A DNA stretch of 64,000 nucleotides from Lateolabrax maculatus (GCA_031216445.1 CM062210.1:10985501-11049500), one strand, 5' to 3'. Shown: positions 1 through 11,800, counted from the first letter of the stretch. Program-made: numbers and translations. The notes: generated from the letters alone by a model not told the origin.

Positions 1-3000
1 ACTCTGCCTGGCATGCTTCTGGTTGAGGCACACTCTAGTGGACAAATGCTGAGCCAGCAGCGCACAGCTCCTTTCTACTGTCTCCTGTTACAGTTGGCTG
101 TATTTTTTTTAGCTCCAGGGGCACCCAGGGGTGAAATATGGAGAGGCATGCAACAGGAGGACGTTAGGTTGGAGAAAGAGAGTTAAAGCAAGCAATGAAT
201 ACAGTAGGTAAATAATAATAGAGTTGTAAAAATGATAGAGGAGAAGGCAATGGGAGACAGATGGGGGGGAAAGGCATCAAAATAATTGAAAACAAGATGA
301 GGAGGTTGAGTAAGAGTGAGGCAAAAGGAAATTAGATAAAGAAGGTGGGCATATTTATAAGGGGGCTCAAAGTAAAAAGAGACAATGACTTGTTATTGAC
401 ATCTGTAGATGTCAATATCTTTCATATAAGAAACTGTTCAGGTCACGCCTAAAGTGGATTTTTAGTGTTTTTCTGCATTTTGTTTTGAAAGGGGCTCCGT
501 ATTTCTCCGATTTTCCCCCTGTCTGTGTTGAACTGCTGTCACCTTTCAGAAACCTCACAGCTTCACTGTACTGGAAGACTTCATAGACATGCTCCCCTGC
601 TCTCCCGACACACTCATGCATGCAGATGTACACATACACTCACACAAAAATCCTTGGGCACATACATAGCCATTTGCCCATCAGCCCTGTTATTGTCTGC
701 CATTGTATTAAACCATAACCCGGCTGACCCTCTGTGGCAATCATCACAGAGACTCAGAGATAACATCAATTCAAATCCCCCCCTCTTTCCTCCCCCTTCA
801 TCTGTTTCCTTTTCTTGCCCTCTCCCTCTGCCTCCCTCTCCCTTATCCCTGTGGCTCCGTTCCCATTCTGTCATTATCCAACACAGAGGCCCAAAAAATT
901 CCCCCGGATAAGCATTCACACTCTGTAGCGATCCAGAAAGCTTCAATGCACCTTCAGTAGAGGGATGGCGGTTCTGCCTCTCACTCAAATGTTGACCCAC
1001 AGGTATAAACAGCGAGGTGTCAGTGTTTGAAGCGCTGCAAGACAAACAGATGGCATCTTGGGAGAAAGGGCCCCACATTGATGTTTAACTTGGCTTTGCT
1101 GGACTGCACTCAGGTCTGAGGTGATGTCAGTGGTTCAAGATAAAGACGTATTGACCTTTTTCTGTTCGGGATGTGTCAGAGTGATGCTGCAGGCGTCAGC
1201 CATTTGAATTTATTGTTTGATAATGTGGCTGTCCAATCAGACAATCCTCAGGGTCAAGACTAAACCATTTGCCTTGAATTAACTTTACCCAAGATGTTTG
1301 ATTATGGTAATGTGGACAAGCATGTGCAACAGTAGTAAGATAGTTTTAGATAAAGATTAAGCAGCCTAAAAGTTTGGTTTTTTTTATCACAGCTACTTTC
1401 TGCAGCTTCTACTGCAGATTACCTTCAGAGCTCACAAGCCAGCTAAAGATGAATCTCTACAGTGTGTCCTGGGTTTTCCCCCGGGTCCGGTCAGCTGCTT
1501 ATGCCCAGAAAACCCCCATAGGGAAGGGAAGTCCACTGGCCTCTCTAGATGTAAAGAGCAGCAGCTGAATACCATAGTGTGAAAAAATGTAGGTCCCCCT
1601 AAATCACATACTGTAGCTCCTACGAGAGCTCCAGTCCACATCCAGGGGCACGCATCAGTGAAGCCAGAAGGACAATATCATCCCAAAATAGCAAAGATGC
1701 CACCGTAATGTCACAAACCTGGACACTCACCTGCACCGGCTGTATTCTGTCCACGAACATCACGAACAGGAGAGGCAACAAGGCGGACCCTTGTGGGAGT
1801 ACAGTGCCCACACTGAATCTTCTTGATGTAATGCCAAGAATGTAAATATAGCTCTTTCTCTAAATGCACTTACAATGCAATAGCACCTTCCACGAATACT
1901 TCAGGGAACATGGAACTTTGTACAGACACTAAACAATTGTAGGTCAAATAATCAAATTCCAATGATCCTTTATACCGAAGAGGACAACCCCGTCAACCTG
2001 AGTCTTGGCACTTTCCTACTTTCTCCTTTGCTTGTCCTTGTCTTGCCCTCATTCCTGTAAAAACGAATCTTACAGTTCTGCTTCCTGTCCAGATGGGAAT
2101 GTCTTTTGGGTTTTGCAGTTCCTCAAAGTCTTGCCTTCCATTACTGACTCACCAACTGTCTGTGCGGACACTTGAAAGTCATCGTTTTCTAGCCAGCTCT
2201 CTCATATCTGGGTTCTGACTGCTGTGATTCCTGTACTGCAGCCGCAGCCCCTCTGATCTGTGGATGATTCTGTGCTGATTCTGGAGTTGCCTGTGCCAAC
2301 AAGGCTCATAAAGCTCTTCCTGTCCAGCTTGTTGCTGTTAGTGCCCAGCATCAAGTTCTTGGATTGATGCCACGAGAAGCAACCACTTGACCAACCACCA
2401 TTATTGATCAACGAAATGTGAAAAGGAAAAGTGGAAGTGCACCCCTGGAGGAAGTTATATTTCGGCAGCTGATATTTAATAGTTTTTTTTAGACTTTTAT
2501 TATTATTTCCAAGATATAATAAAGCACAATATCATACCAAATCAAAATATCAGGCTAACCCTATCATTTACTTGTGTGGCTCACTTATGATACCCGTTAA
2601 TTGAGACAGCTTCCTGTTTAAGTCAAACCAACAATAATTGGCTATGCTGTTCTAGTCAAACTATGTTCCTGTTATAACATGATAATGGGAGATAATGGTA
2701 TTCGCTGGTTGACAGAATTCAGACAATGGTCAGCCCCAGGACCTCTGATGTGAGTTGATGTGGGCAGGAATGCACTGCATAAAGCACTCTCTACTCTATA
2801 TTGCTGTGGGAAATTATAGTAGTATTTTTTGCAAGCAATTTAACATGCACACATAGGACATACACACTTTTCCTTAATGTCATGTAGAGTATTGATCACT
2901 TTTCCTACATTTAAGCTTCTTATTAAGTCTTTGTCTCTTTGTCTTCTCTCACACCATCGTATTGCCTCTATTGCCTTCTCCTCTTCTTTTTCAACTTATG

Positions 3001-5469
3001 TACTTTTTCTTTCTCAATTTCACTTTCTCCAATTCCCATATCTTTCCTCTGCTTTTTTAGTATTTCTCTGCATGCAACATTGATTATGAACAGGAAACCC
3101 AAAAAGTACACCTCTGTACCCTTTGGAATGCAACCAGATGACCAAGGAAGAAAAAAACAATGGAAGCAAATGAAGTGTTAAGCGAAATACACAATGCCGT
3201 GTGCACAGCGCTGAAAGACTTAAGCAGGGGAGGTGTTTTTCTTTACGGGCCCCAGCACAAGTGCGGCCGGGGTGGGTGGTGGGTGTGGGGGTCTTGGTTA
3301 CAAGGCCTCCCCTGCTGGGCTAACTGTGCAAACAGCAGCTTGACAAGCTGGCTGCACTCTGTACCAGATTCAACAGCAGAAAAATATGTGTCTCGGTCGA
3401 CACTTTCTGAGCCTGCCTTCTCTGCAAGTTTCAGGTCGATGGAATGAGTTCCTCAGCTGAAAGGGTGCTGCTTGTATTTATTATTATTTAAGAAATGCTT
3501 CAAGAGCATCACAAATCATGTATTTGTGAAAGATTCCATATTCAGCCACATTCTTACACTGTAGCCAGAATTTTGGTCATTTTTGGCTTGAAGCGTACTG
3601 TAGTTGTAGCCACAGCTAAATGTTTTCAGACTCATAACCATTCATTAATGGTCAAAAAACATCATGTTGACCCCTCTCAAGTACAGAACGTCCTATGTGC
3701 TGCGGTTTGCAAATTGTTTGGCAGTTACCACAGCTCAGTTCAATGTGTTTCAGTCTGCTTATCAGTGTAAACATTGATTATTTTTTCGTGCAAGGAGGTC
3801 ACTTGTCAAGAAAATCGAAGGGGGAGATGACGCAGATAGAAAATCAAGGTTATAACTGCATAGTTTCCTTCTGCATTCTTCCACTACTGAGGATGACCAG
3901 GCTTAAATCTCTTCAGTGTTTCCATTTCAGCATGGTAAGCTATTATAACGGCAAAAAGGCTTTACCAGGGATAACAAAATAGATATGACAATACTGACAT
4001 ACTACATTTATTTGCAGCTCACTGCCAACCGAGGTAATTTCTGAGCAGAGATAGAGTTTCAGGTAAACACATTCTCAGCCCTGGCTCTGTCAGTCATCAT
4101 TTGGCCTTATTGTGCAAGACAGACCACAGGCAGCTACAGATGAGGTTGCTGTAACACTAATACTCTCCCTCTTTGCAGGTGTAGAGATGAATGAAACATG
4201 TACTCCACACCTTCAACAGTTTATTTGCTCTATATGTCAGTTATGTAACGTTGCTACAAGGCTTTGTGTTGAAATCTGACATAACACACGGTGCAATCAC
4301 AGCAAAGTCAGCCAATATTACCTGGGCGTTGTTGAATTAAACAAACATGTCCTCTCAACAGCCAACAGGGTTCCCAGAAAGAGCTGAAGAAACTCCTTAA
4401 GAGTTAATTTGCAGCGCTGCCAGACATCCTGTTGTTAGGTAGGTGTGTGTTTCGGGAGTAATGCAGAGAACAGCAGTTGTTTCTGGTGGGACTGGAAGTG
4501 GGTGACGGACGATGGAGGAGGAAGGTGGAGGAAGCGGGGGAGTTATTTTAGTGTCTGTTATTGGATGAGATTTCACCGAGGGTAAGGTATGACTTCCAGG
4601 GCCGAGTGTGTGAAATGTGAAAACTTCTGACACCTCCGCTGCTAAACTAATGCATGTGCTCACACACTAACACACATTTATGCACACGCGCACGTAACTA
4701 ATTGACTTTCTCGTAGAAACCTGTTAGATATCCCACGCTGAAGGTGAAAGGGAAGGTGTGCAATTAAAGGAACATACAGTGTCCTTCAGAGGAATTACAG
4801 CTGGTGTTATTCTAACATTTTTTTAGGGTAGAATGTAGGTCAGCAGAGAGGAAGGACACTCTTTGCATTCCCAGAAAACCCCAGAATAGGAATATGATCC
4901 CTTAGTATCCAACCAGAGCCAAACTTGACTGAGAGGGCAATTCAGATAGATGTAAAGTGAAACAAAAGCTTGCACCCAGACATCTCACCAGAGACATATG
5001 GAAGGTATTACTTAAGGAAAAACAGCTTTTGCATTTTTTGAATAACACCCAATCCTACGGGAAAACCCATCTGGGGAAAGTCAGCTGAGCAGCACTAAGA
5101 AAGTCTAAAAGCTCTTTATAGAACCACAGTAACACATCACGTAGTTCCGCATTTAGTTTAGAGATTACTGCACTTACTTAGCCATAGAAGCTCCTAGTCC
5201 CTATGATTTATCGAGAAGTAATCCTTGTTCAGTACGTGTTTCAATACCACCTGACATCACATCATTGACAGCTGAATAAACCCTGTAAGGCAGTCAATAT
5301 CTCAGGTTACTCAATAGCCACTCTATGATCTCACATTGCTGTACATCATGGCCCATTAGTAGCAATATAAGCAGCTTTGTGTTGCACTGGATCGTCTTAT
5401 TTACACGTCTTATAAAACATAATCCAGAAATCAACTTCATACTGTTTGTCGCTCTCATCTCCTGTGCAG
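1..5469. other. DNA 5' of the first visible crispld1 exon (intron or upstream)
   Basis: No coding exon was recognised on either strand, and the missing N-terminal crispld1 exon (signal peptide, HN-type CAP start) was not found. Because the exon at 5470 begins inside the CDS, at least the right part is crispld1 intron. The only identified content is a LINE fossil at 1385-1811; the rest is unique-looking AT-rich sequence with short pyrimidine-rich patches (for example 780-850 and 2930-3060). Confidence 0.6.
1385..1811 (-). mobile_element. LINE reverse-transcriptase fossil
   Basis: On the minus strand a 63-residue stretch reads VLPQGSALLPLLFVMFVDRI, and further on ASLLFWDDIVLLAS. These match RT motif B (PQGS.L.PLLF) and motif C (usually FADD; here FWDD with both Asp kept). 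After a gap, GGKPRTHCRD at about 1450-1490 matches the GRPRTRWRD block near the C-terminus of a LINE family frequent in fish. Stop codons and a missing middle show it is dead. The exact clade is not assigned. Confidence 0.75.
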
Positions 5470-5588
5470 GTGTGGGACACGGAGCTGGAGCGTACGGCAG
5501 AGGAGTGGGCAGAGACCTGTCTGTGGGAGCACGGCCCAGCCGGCTTACTGCCACAGATCGGACAGAACCTGGGAGCACACTGGGGAAG
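5470..5588 (+). CDS. crispld1: crispld1 exon, CAP domain part 1
   Basis: Starts in phase 0 after a pyrimidine-rich acceptor (tctcctgtgcag) and ends AG|gtaaac. It encodes VWDTELERTAEEWAETC, then the WEHGP and GQNLGAHWG motifs of the CAP core. The usual CAP GEN motif reads GQN, as in the CRISPLD/PI15 branch, so the acidic residue of the CAP tetrad is replaced by Gln. This is family-typical and not a defect. Confidence 0.94.
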
Positions 5589-8500
5589 GTAAACAATAAT
5601 TCAGTACACACAGTTACTGCATTTATAGGTTTTTATTTTATCATAAGTTGAGGGTAAAAATTGCCCTGCTTAAAACATTTAAGGTCTTTAAAGTCAACAT
5701 CTGGGTGTATGTAACGTGATGACAGACACCATGCAACCCCTTGACCTTGACTCTGTGTTATGTTGGGTGGAGGACTATATATAGCTATATGGGGGCCCTA
5801 CAGTTGCCTTGCCACGGTTGGCTCAGGCCCAGTACGCTCGGGCATATCTCTCATAAACTCGCCAAGTTACACATTAAAAAATGATACTACACACACACTA
5901 GCATTAAAATATGTACGTGGGTAGAAACAGAATAGTGGTCAGTCATGGTTAGATAGCCACGATTAGCTCAGACTGTTATTTTAAATAGTTAAGAATAATG
6001 AACTTCTTTGTACTACTTTAGAAGTTATTTTAGGGAGCATGCGATCGAGAGGATTTAGCTTCACTTTTGGGGAGCTGTCATGTCGTCCATCTCTGTATAG
6101 AGTCTATGCTTGATACATATTCTGTATAAAATAAAAAATTAATTTCTTGGTTTGGTAGCCTTATGATAAAAAGGTGAGTGTACAGTGTTCTCTTCAGGGT
6201 CTTGAGTCAGTTCAAATTTACAAGCTTTTTTTGCACTAATAAACAACACTTTATTCCACTGTATGGGTATCATGTATATGCATATGAGTTCTTGGAAGAG
6301 GACTTGGCAGTAAGCAGAGATCCGTTCTGATGCATAACACCAACTCCTACACCACCAGAGACACAAGACAATAGAAATGTTCATCCTAGGTACGTTTACT
6401 CATCTCTCCAGGTATCGTCCACCTACGTTTCATGTGCAGGCCTGGTATGATGAAGTGAAAGACTACTCCTTCCCTTACCCTCAAGAGTGCAACCCATATT
6501 GCCCCTTCAAATGCTCCGGCCCAGTTTGTACTCATTATACACAGGTAGCTAGATATGTATCATACCATTTTATCAGATTTTTGGAGACTTTATCCGTTAG
6601 TCATTTAAGACTTAACTGTATCATCAGTTTTTCATGGTCTGTCTTGTCATCTTTTTGCAGCTGGTTTGGGCCACCAGCAGTCGGATTGGCTGCGCCATCA
6701 ACTTGTGTTACAACATGAATGTGTGGGGACAGATTTGGGCCAAAGCTGTTTATCTTGTCTGCAACTATTCACCAAAGTAAGCACATTTGTTGTGATGTTC
6801 TTTCACAGCTGCATGACGAATATACAGGTTGCAATAGGAGAAGAACCTTAAATGTGCTCTTGTGTCATTTGGATGTGACAGTTTGAAAGTTCTCACACAA
6901 AGGCGTTGGAAAGCAACATGTGTTATCATCTTTTGCTTCATTTTGCTTGTTCTTTTCAATAAGCCTTGCTCGTTATATGACCTGAACAGGGGAAACTGGT
7001 GGGGCCATTCGCCTTACAAACATGGGACCCCGTGCTCTGCCTGTCCTCCCAGCTATGGAGGAGGCTGCAAGGACAACGTCTGCTACAAACGTATGTGTGG
7101 GGAAAAATATGTAATATAACCGACAGAGAAGAATTTGCTTACTACTGTATACCCTGTTTTTGTGACTTACTTGAAGATGACAGCTCAAGCCCTCCACAAG
7201 AGGAAACGGAAGAAAATAACTTCATTGAACCGGAGGCCCCCCGTACACCACAGAAGCCCCGGTCTAGGGCCTCCAAGCCCGAGCCTCCCAGTCTCCCCGC
7301 CCCAGCCCCCACCAAGCCCCCCACAGAGGACCTGCAGAAGAATGAAGTGGTCAACACACAGCAGATGTGTAAGCTGCCATTTAACTGTTTGTTCTGGATT
7401 TAGTTTCATCTCAAAATGGGGGGTGTAGGATCCTGTTTGGGGTTGGGAGGTGCACAGAGTGGCAAGAAGTATAGGACACGATCTAAAAGAAAACTTTTAA
7501 AAATTGGGTCAAAACCAGATAATTTGGGAATAGCTGCCAGCTCAGTGTTGAACAAGCAATAATGGATGAGAAGCACATAAAATACGCCTTGACCGGAAAT
7601 ATTTTTCTTGCAATTTATCATAAATTGCCTTGATGTTCTGTAGATCTCTCATCTCCCTGATTAACCCTGACAGTTTCTGAAGTGTACTTAATATTGCAAG
7701 TCACTCTTAGGAGCAGGGAGGCGAGGTCTATTTTAGCATGATCCCCTGAGTGTGTTTGCTTTTGGCTTGCTGAGAAGGTTTGAGGGGTGAGAGGGGCTTG
7801 CTGTGGTTTTTAAATGGCTTCCTCTCTGCAGTGCAAGGGGCCTGGGCTTGTAAGCTGAGACACTTCCTCTAGTACTGCTGACCACCCTGAACTTTGTTGC
7901 AGGAATTCTTCTCTTCGGTCCTTGAAGCATCACAACAATCACTGGGTTTCACTCAGCTTAGGCTTTTTATAGTCATCTGCATCACAGCAGTCAGTTTATG
8001 CATGTTGGTTTCTGTACGAGTACTAAAAGGCCGTTATGTCTATGTTTTTTACAGCTCAGCTTGTGACCTGTGACACTAAGCTTCGAGATCAGTGTAAAGG
8101 AACACCATGTAATAGGTACAATTGAGATGAAATATAATAAAAACAACTTAAAATGGAGTATACAGTATATTACCTATACCTTATTTTTCCTATATTAATC
8201 TACAGATACGAGTGTCCAGCTGGGTGCCTAGATACTACAGGAAAAGTAGTTGGAACAGTACACTATGAAATGGTGAGTGCACACGCTGATGTATAAGTCT
8301 TTCGGCTGAATAATCCAAATCATGTAATGTGACTGGATGGGTTCATTTGGTCAATAAACAGCTGTGTGTCCTGTCAAAGTGTCTTTGAGCAAGACACTGA
8401 AGTGCTAATTGCTTACAACTATGTCAGCAAAAGGCCTTTAATGTGAATGATGTTGTAAATAAAATGTTCTATTTGTAGCAATCCAGCGTCTGCAGAGCTG

Positions 8501-11500
8501 GTCTACATGCTGGTGTCATAGATAATGATGGAGGATGGATGGATGTTACAAGACAAGGCAGAAAGGAGTTTTTCATCAAATCCAACAAGAACGGAGTCCA
8601 GTCTCTAGGGTGAGGCAATGATATTAGAAACAACATCGCCTTGAATTTATACTGATGATATTTGATAGCAAGATTGGTAAAATATACTCATGGTAAGTGA
8701 AAATAATTTAGTCTCATGTCAATGTTGTGTGTTTCCTCTTGACAGGAAATATCAAAGTGCCAACGCCTTCACAGTTTCCAGAGTGGCAGGTTAGTCTGAC
8801 AATAATGTGAAATTGTAATTATAGATATGTCATGTTTTATATTCAATTACTCATTATAAGCAGTGCTGCAACTGTGTTTGTTGACACTGTAATTATTTCT
8901 TGCAGTCAAAGCCATTACATGTGAAACCACAGTTGCACAGCTGTGTCCATACCAAAAGCCTGCAAAACATTGTCCAAGGTATGAACCTGACTTTATGTCT
9001 GCCTGCATATCAGTATTTTTCATAAGTTTAGTTCTCCGGCCTCATGTAAGTTCAAGTCATTAACCATGTCCACCTGTTCCCTTTTTAGGTTATACTGCCC
9101 AAGAAACTGTTTAGAAGAAAATCCTCACATATCCAGGGTAATTGGTACCAGAATATACTCTGATGTAAGTCCCTCTTTTTGAAGCTGTATTTGTTAAAAA
9201 CTGATCCACCACCAGGGTCCTCAATGTTTTTTATTAATTTAGAAACTGAAATGAATCAAACCTTTCCTCTTGCACACATCTGTAGAAGTCCAGTATATGC
9301 CGAGCAGCAGTCCACGCTGGAGTAATCAAGAATGATGTGGGCGGTTACATCGATGTGATGCCAGTGGACAAGCGGAAACACTACATTGCTTCATACCAAA
9401 ATGGCATTTTCTCAGAGAGGTATGGCATGTCTAATCTTCAAAAAGCCAAGCTGATCTTAGTGGCTTGTATGTGTGTGCAAATTTCCATGTGCAAATTTGA
9501 AGGACATTTACAGTGAAACCACTGCATTGTAACAGCACTGAAGATAGTGGTACCTGATACTGGTAAAAAACAACAGTTCTACAAGAAACACATTACATTT
9601 CAATAAAAGATAATACATAAAAAAATAAGGTGTAAAAACAAACAAACAAACAAAAACATCATATGGTGTCTAGCATACTGTCATGGAATTAAATGTTTAG
9701 GGAGATCTATGTCAGCAATCTGTCTTACAACTTGGTTAGAAAGTGAAGGGGTTAATTTGCTGGGGCTCAGAAACATGAATGAGAAATCGATGGCTCTTAG
9801 GTAGACAGAAATGATCCACTCTGCCCTCTCTTGTGGACTTAATCCTTTCAAGATGCAAGCAGTTTGTTCCATCTCCCATGCAGTGTGCATGGGAGGGTGA
9901 TTAGCATGCGTCTCGTTTAAAATAATTAATCGCTTGGCAATTAGTGCAGAGAAGATGAGTGCATCTTAATGTAGTTCTCGGAGGGGTTTGTTTTTTGGTA
10001 GTAAGTCAAAAAGGGCAATCAGTGGACAAGGGTCTAAAACTTAATATAGTGGCTAGGATAAAGAAAAAAACAAACAAGTACGCAAAGCAGTGACAAGCCA
10101 CAGTATGAACTGAGGAAGAGGGATCCTGCCAGCATCTAACACAAAGGGGATCAATATAAGGTTACATTTTAGACAGTTTTAGCCTAATCCAACAAATATG
10201 GTGGATGAATTTAAGATGGGTAAGGTTGTTGACAGTGCATGTGGAGAAGGAATGGATTCTGTATAAGACCCCTTTTTGTGAAAACGTGCATTTCAAATCA
10301 GTCTCTTTACAGTAAGATGCTGAGAACAAATCAAGTAAACCCAGTACACCTGAAGTATAGGGAGGGCTAAGATTTGTGAGGGTTGAAAAAAATAAAATAT
10401 ATTAAGCACATCTACCTTCAAAGACATAATAGCAAATTTACAGGTAACAGCAGATTTACAGAAACAAACCTTGTTTAACAATTTTACACTCAAAGACAGC
10501 ACCAAATATACTCACTGAATCTCGAGTAGGAAATAGCAGGTTGCCAAATAGAGCACTGCATCGTTGGCATAGAAGCAGCCTATTCTTTTCCTTATATCTT
10601 CCCACTACTTTTCCATTTCTACTCTAAAGAGTAGACAATGCTGTTTGGCACCACCCGCTAACATGGAGTAGGAAACAAGAGACATCATTGGTTTGTACGG
10701 TGGCTATTGAAATGTTAAGAAGCTTAAGCCAGGCAATAAAATACCTACCCAATTCAAAGCTTCATCGTCATAAAGCTCTTCTACATCAAGAAGACTGAGG
10801 AGGAGTGACTTGAATTAGGAGACATATTAATAATGTCCAATCCCTCTCTCTGGTACTGAATAATATAGTAATCCTTTAGTCTGTGTGAATTGTTTCTGGC
10901 AGGATGGAATTAAATTTATGTGCCAAGATTTTAGTGACGACATTGGGCAAAGACTACAGGGGCCTATAATTCTCACTGTCAAGTAGATGTTTATCACCAT
11001 CTTCCTACATAATGAGTTCTTAGTGACTGAAAGGGAATAACTGTTAACAAAGTAGGGAGCTTGTGATTGCTTAGGAAAAGACCTTGCTGGTGCTAATAAA
11101 GTGAGAGCATGTGTTGAATCCATGCTGTACCACTTAACAGCATTAAGGTTACAGGTCCGTACCAGCCTCTGTTTAAAGCTTAAAAGACCACATACTGTAA
11201 GGTCTGTTCTAGTTTTTTAGAGATATTGAATTGCACCAACTTTGGATTGTTCTTTCGTCTGCAGAATAGCTATTGTTAACATGACCTGTGTAGAGGACAA
11301 ACACACACACTCATTTATTCTACGACCTTCCCTCTCTCTTTCTGTGCACTCCCTCTCTTCTCTTGCCTCCCTCCACCACATTTATCTTTGTCACTCTGCT
11401 GAGATGCCTGACGTCTGTTAGTATCTGCCCATCATTTATCTGTCTTCTTTAACTTCACAACATGTCTGTCTTTGTTGAATTAACACATGAAGTCCCCTGT

Positions 11501-11800
11501 GTTTGTGTAAAAATGGGTGGTTTATCTGTTTTCCCAGGGAGCGTCAACCTCTATCTGTTTTTGTCCTATCTGTCATCAGAGTGTCAGACAACACACAGAC
11601 GTGGACATTTCTCCGTAGAAAAACTGAAGTCTATCTGTTTGTGTGTGTATGTCATCTATGTCTCTCTGCAAAAGGCTGGGACATGTTCTGTCTCTGACAC
11701 ATGCCGCACCCAGACTGACTCTCCCCATTGTTTCTCTCTTCCCTGCAGCCTTCAAAACCCTCCTGGAGGGAAGGCATTCCGGGTGTTCGCTGTGATTTGA
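5470..11800 (+). CDS. crispld1: crispld1: cysteine-rich secretory protein LCCL domain-containing 1 (3' thirteen coding exons; 5' end outside window)
   Basis: Secreted CAP-superfamily protein thought to act in extracellular matrix; its molecular function is poorly known. CDS join in this window: 5470-5588, 6412-6544, 6661-6776, 6990-7090, 7177-7368, 8055-8115, 8206-8272, 8479-8609, 8746-8789, 8906-8978, 9089-9164, 9286-9419, 11749-11800. All introns are GT-AG, all phases join, and the total is 1299 nt (432 residues plus TGA). Counting from the first residue here, the CAP domain fills about 1-125 (CAP1-type HYTQLVWA at 81-88, CAP2-type YLVCNYSPKGNW at 115-126), a Cys-rich hinge 127-156, a Pro-rich linker 157-220, LCCL1 about 221-317 and LCCL2 about 322-425. 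Each LCCL has the SS(V/I)CRA..HAG motif. The C-terminal PPGGKAFRVFAVI and the linker/LCCL wording fit CRISPLD1 better than CRISPLD2. About 85 N-terminal residues, including the signal peptide and first CAP helix, are encoded upstream and were not found in 1-5469. Confidence 0.95.
6412..6544 (+). CDS. crispld1: crispld1 exon, CAP domain part 2
   Basis: Acceptor ctctccag, donor CAG|gtagct. It completes an Arg codon split across the intron and reads YRPPTFHVQAWYDEVKDY, then Cys-rich NPYCPFKCSGPVCTHYTQ. The final HYTQ opens the CAP1 signature, which finishes in the next exon. Confidence 0.94.
6661..6776 (+). CDS. crispld1: crispld1 exon, CAP domain part 3
   Basis: Acceptor tctttttgcag, donor gtaagc. 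It encodes LVWATSSRIGCAINLCYNMN, then VWGQIWAKAVYLVCNYSP, which completes CAP1 and carries most of CAP2. The intron before it is 116 bp. Confidence 0.94.
6990..7090 (+). CDS. crispld1: crispld1 exon, end of CAP and cysteine-rich hinge
   Basis: Acceptor ctgaacag, donor C|gtatgt. It reads GNWWGHSPYKHGTPCSACPP, then SYGGGCKDNVCYK. The regularly spaced cysteines are typical of the region joining CAP to the linker in CRISPLD proteins. Confidence 0.93.
7177..7368 (+). CDS. crispld1: crispld1 exon, proline-rich linker
   Basis: Encodes an acidic then Pro/Lys-rich low-complexity linker of about 64 residues (HDSSSPPQEETEEN at its start, NEVVNTQQM at its end) between hinge and LCCL1. The donor is T|gtaagc. 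The acceptor after cttacttgaag is the least certain splice site of the gene: the reading frame stays open upstream through 7135, and the in-frame alternative cagctcaag three residues downstream would also work. The chosen site leaves an 86-bp intron. The linker is roughly 18 residues longer than I recall for human CRISPLD1, which suits a fast-evolving spacer. Confidence 0.8.
8055..8115 (+). CDS. crispld1: crispld1 exon, start of LCCL domain 1
   Basis: Acceptor gttttttacag, donor AATAG|gtacaa. It encodes SQLVTCDTKLRDQCKGTPCN, the first strand and Cys pair of LCCL1. The phase joins the preceding Met-Gln-rich linker end as in other CRISPLD1 genes. Confidence 0.93.
8206..8272 (+). CDS. crispld1: crispld1 exon, LCCL domain 1
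   Basis: Acceptor ttaatctacag, donor ATG|gtgagt. It encodes RYECPAGCLDTTGKVVGTVH, then YEM, ending just before the SSVCRA helix motif. Confidence 0.93.
8479..8609 (+). CDS. crispld1: crispld1 exon, LCCL domain 1 core
   Basis: Acceptor atttgtag, donor GG|gtgagg. It reads QSSVCRAGLHAGVIDNDGGW, then MDVTRQGRKEFFIKSNKNGV, which is the central LCCL helix and following strands. Confidence 0.94.
8746..8789 (+). CDS. crispld1: crispld1 short exon, end of LCCL domain 1
   Basis: A 44-nt exon between acceptor ctcttgacag and donor G|gttagt. It encodes KYQSANAFTVSRVA, the last LCCL1 strand and link to LCCL2. It is too short to be called alone, but both phases fit the neighbours and the residues are family-typical. 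Confidence 0.91.
8906..8978 (+). CDS. crispld1: crispld1 exon, start of LCCL domain 2
   Basis: Acceptor atttcttgcag, donor AG|gtatga. It encodes VKAITCETTVAQLCPYQKPA, then KHCP, the N-terminal Cys-bearing part of LCCL2. Confidence 0.93.
9089..9164 (+). CDS. crispld1: crispld1 exon, LCCL domain 2
   Basis: Acceptor ccctttttag, donor GAT|gtaagt. It encodes RLYCPRNCLEENPHISRVIG, then TRIYSD, leading to the second SSICRA motif. Confidence 0.93.
9286..9419 (+). CDS. crispld1: crispld1 exon, LCCL domain 2 core
   Basis: Acceptor catctgtag, donor AG|gtatgg. It encodes KSSICRAAVHAGVIKNDVGG, then YIDVMPVDKRKHYIASYQNG and IFSE. The domain is complete, with all expected cysteines. Confidence 0.94.
9675..11125 (-). 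mobile_element. degenerate L1-like LINE, antisense in crispld1 last intron
   Basis: Read on the minus strand in broken frames, successive blocks match an L1/Tx1-type reverse transcriptase in order. ENYRPL*SLPNVVTKILAHK (about 10910-10970) corresponds to YRPISLLNVDVKILAK. LLSLLDVEELYDDEALNW (about 10750-10795) corresponds to motif A. YANDAVLYLA (10543-10572) corresponds to the YADD catalytic box, with the second Asp kept and the first changed to Asn. ALIAKRLIILN (about 9920-9950) corresponds to the AKRLILLNW block near the C-terminus. Many stops and frameshifts are present. It accounts for most of the unusual length of this intron. Confidence 0.75.
11749..11800 (+). CDS. crispld1: crispld1 terminal coding exon
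   Basis: Acceptor cttccctgcag. It completes a split Ser codon, reads LQNPPGGKAFRVFAVI and stops at TGA 11798-11800. It is separated from the previous exon by a 2.3-kb intron, by far the largest of those seen in the gene; the extra length is mainly an inserted LINE. Confidence 0.94.

Noticed and set aside
1..5469. Search for the missing N-terminal crispld1 exon (signal peptide and HN-type CAP start)
   Set aside because: No open stretch on the + strand resembles it, and no exon ending in phase 0 before the 5470 acceptor could be found. It must lie further upstream.
9872..9894. Short inverted repeat CTCCCATGCA / TGCATGGGAG
   Set aside because: Falls within the L1-like fossil and is short enough to be chance.
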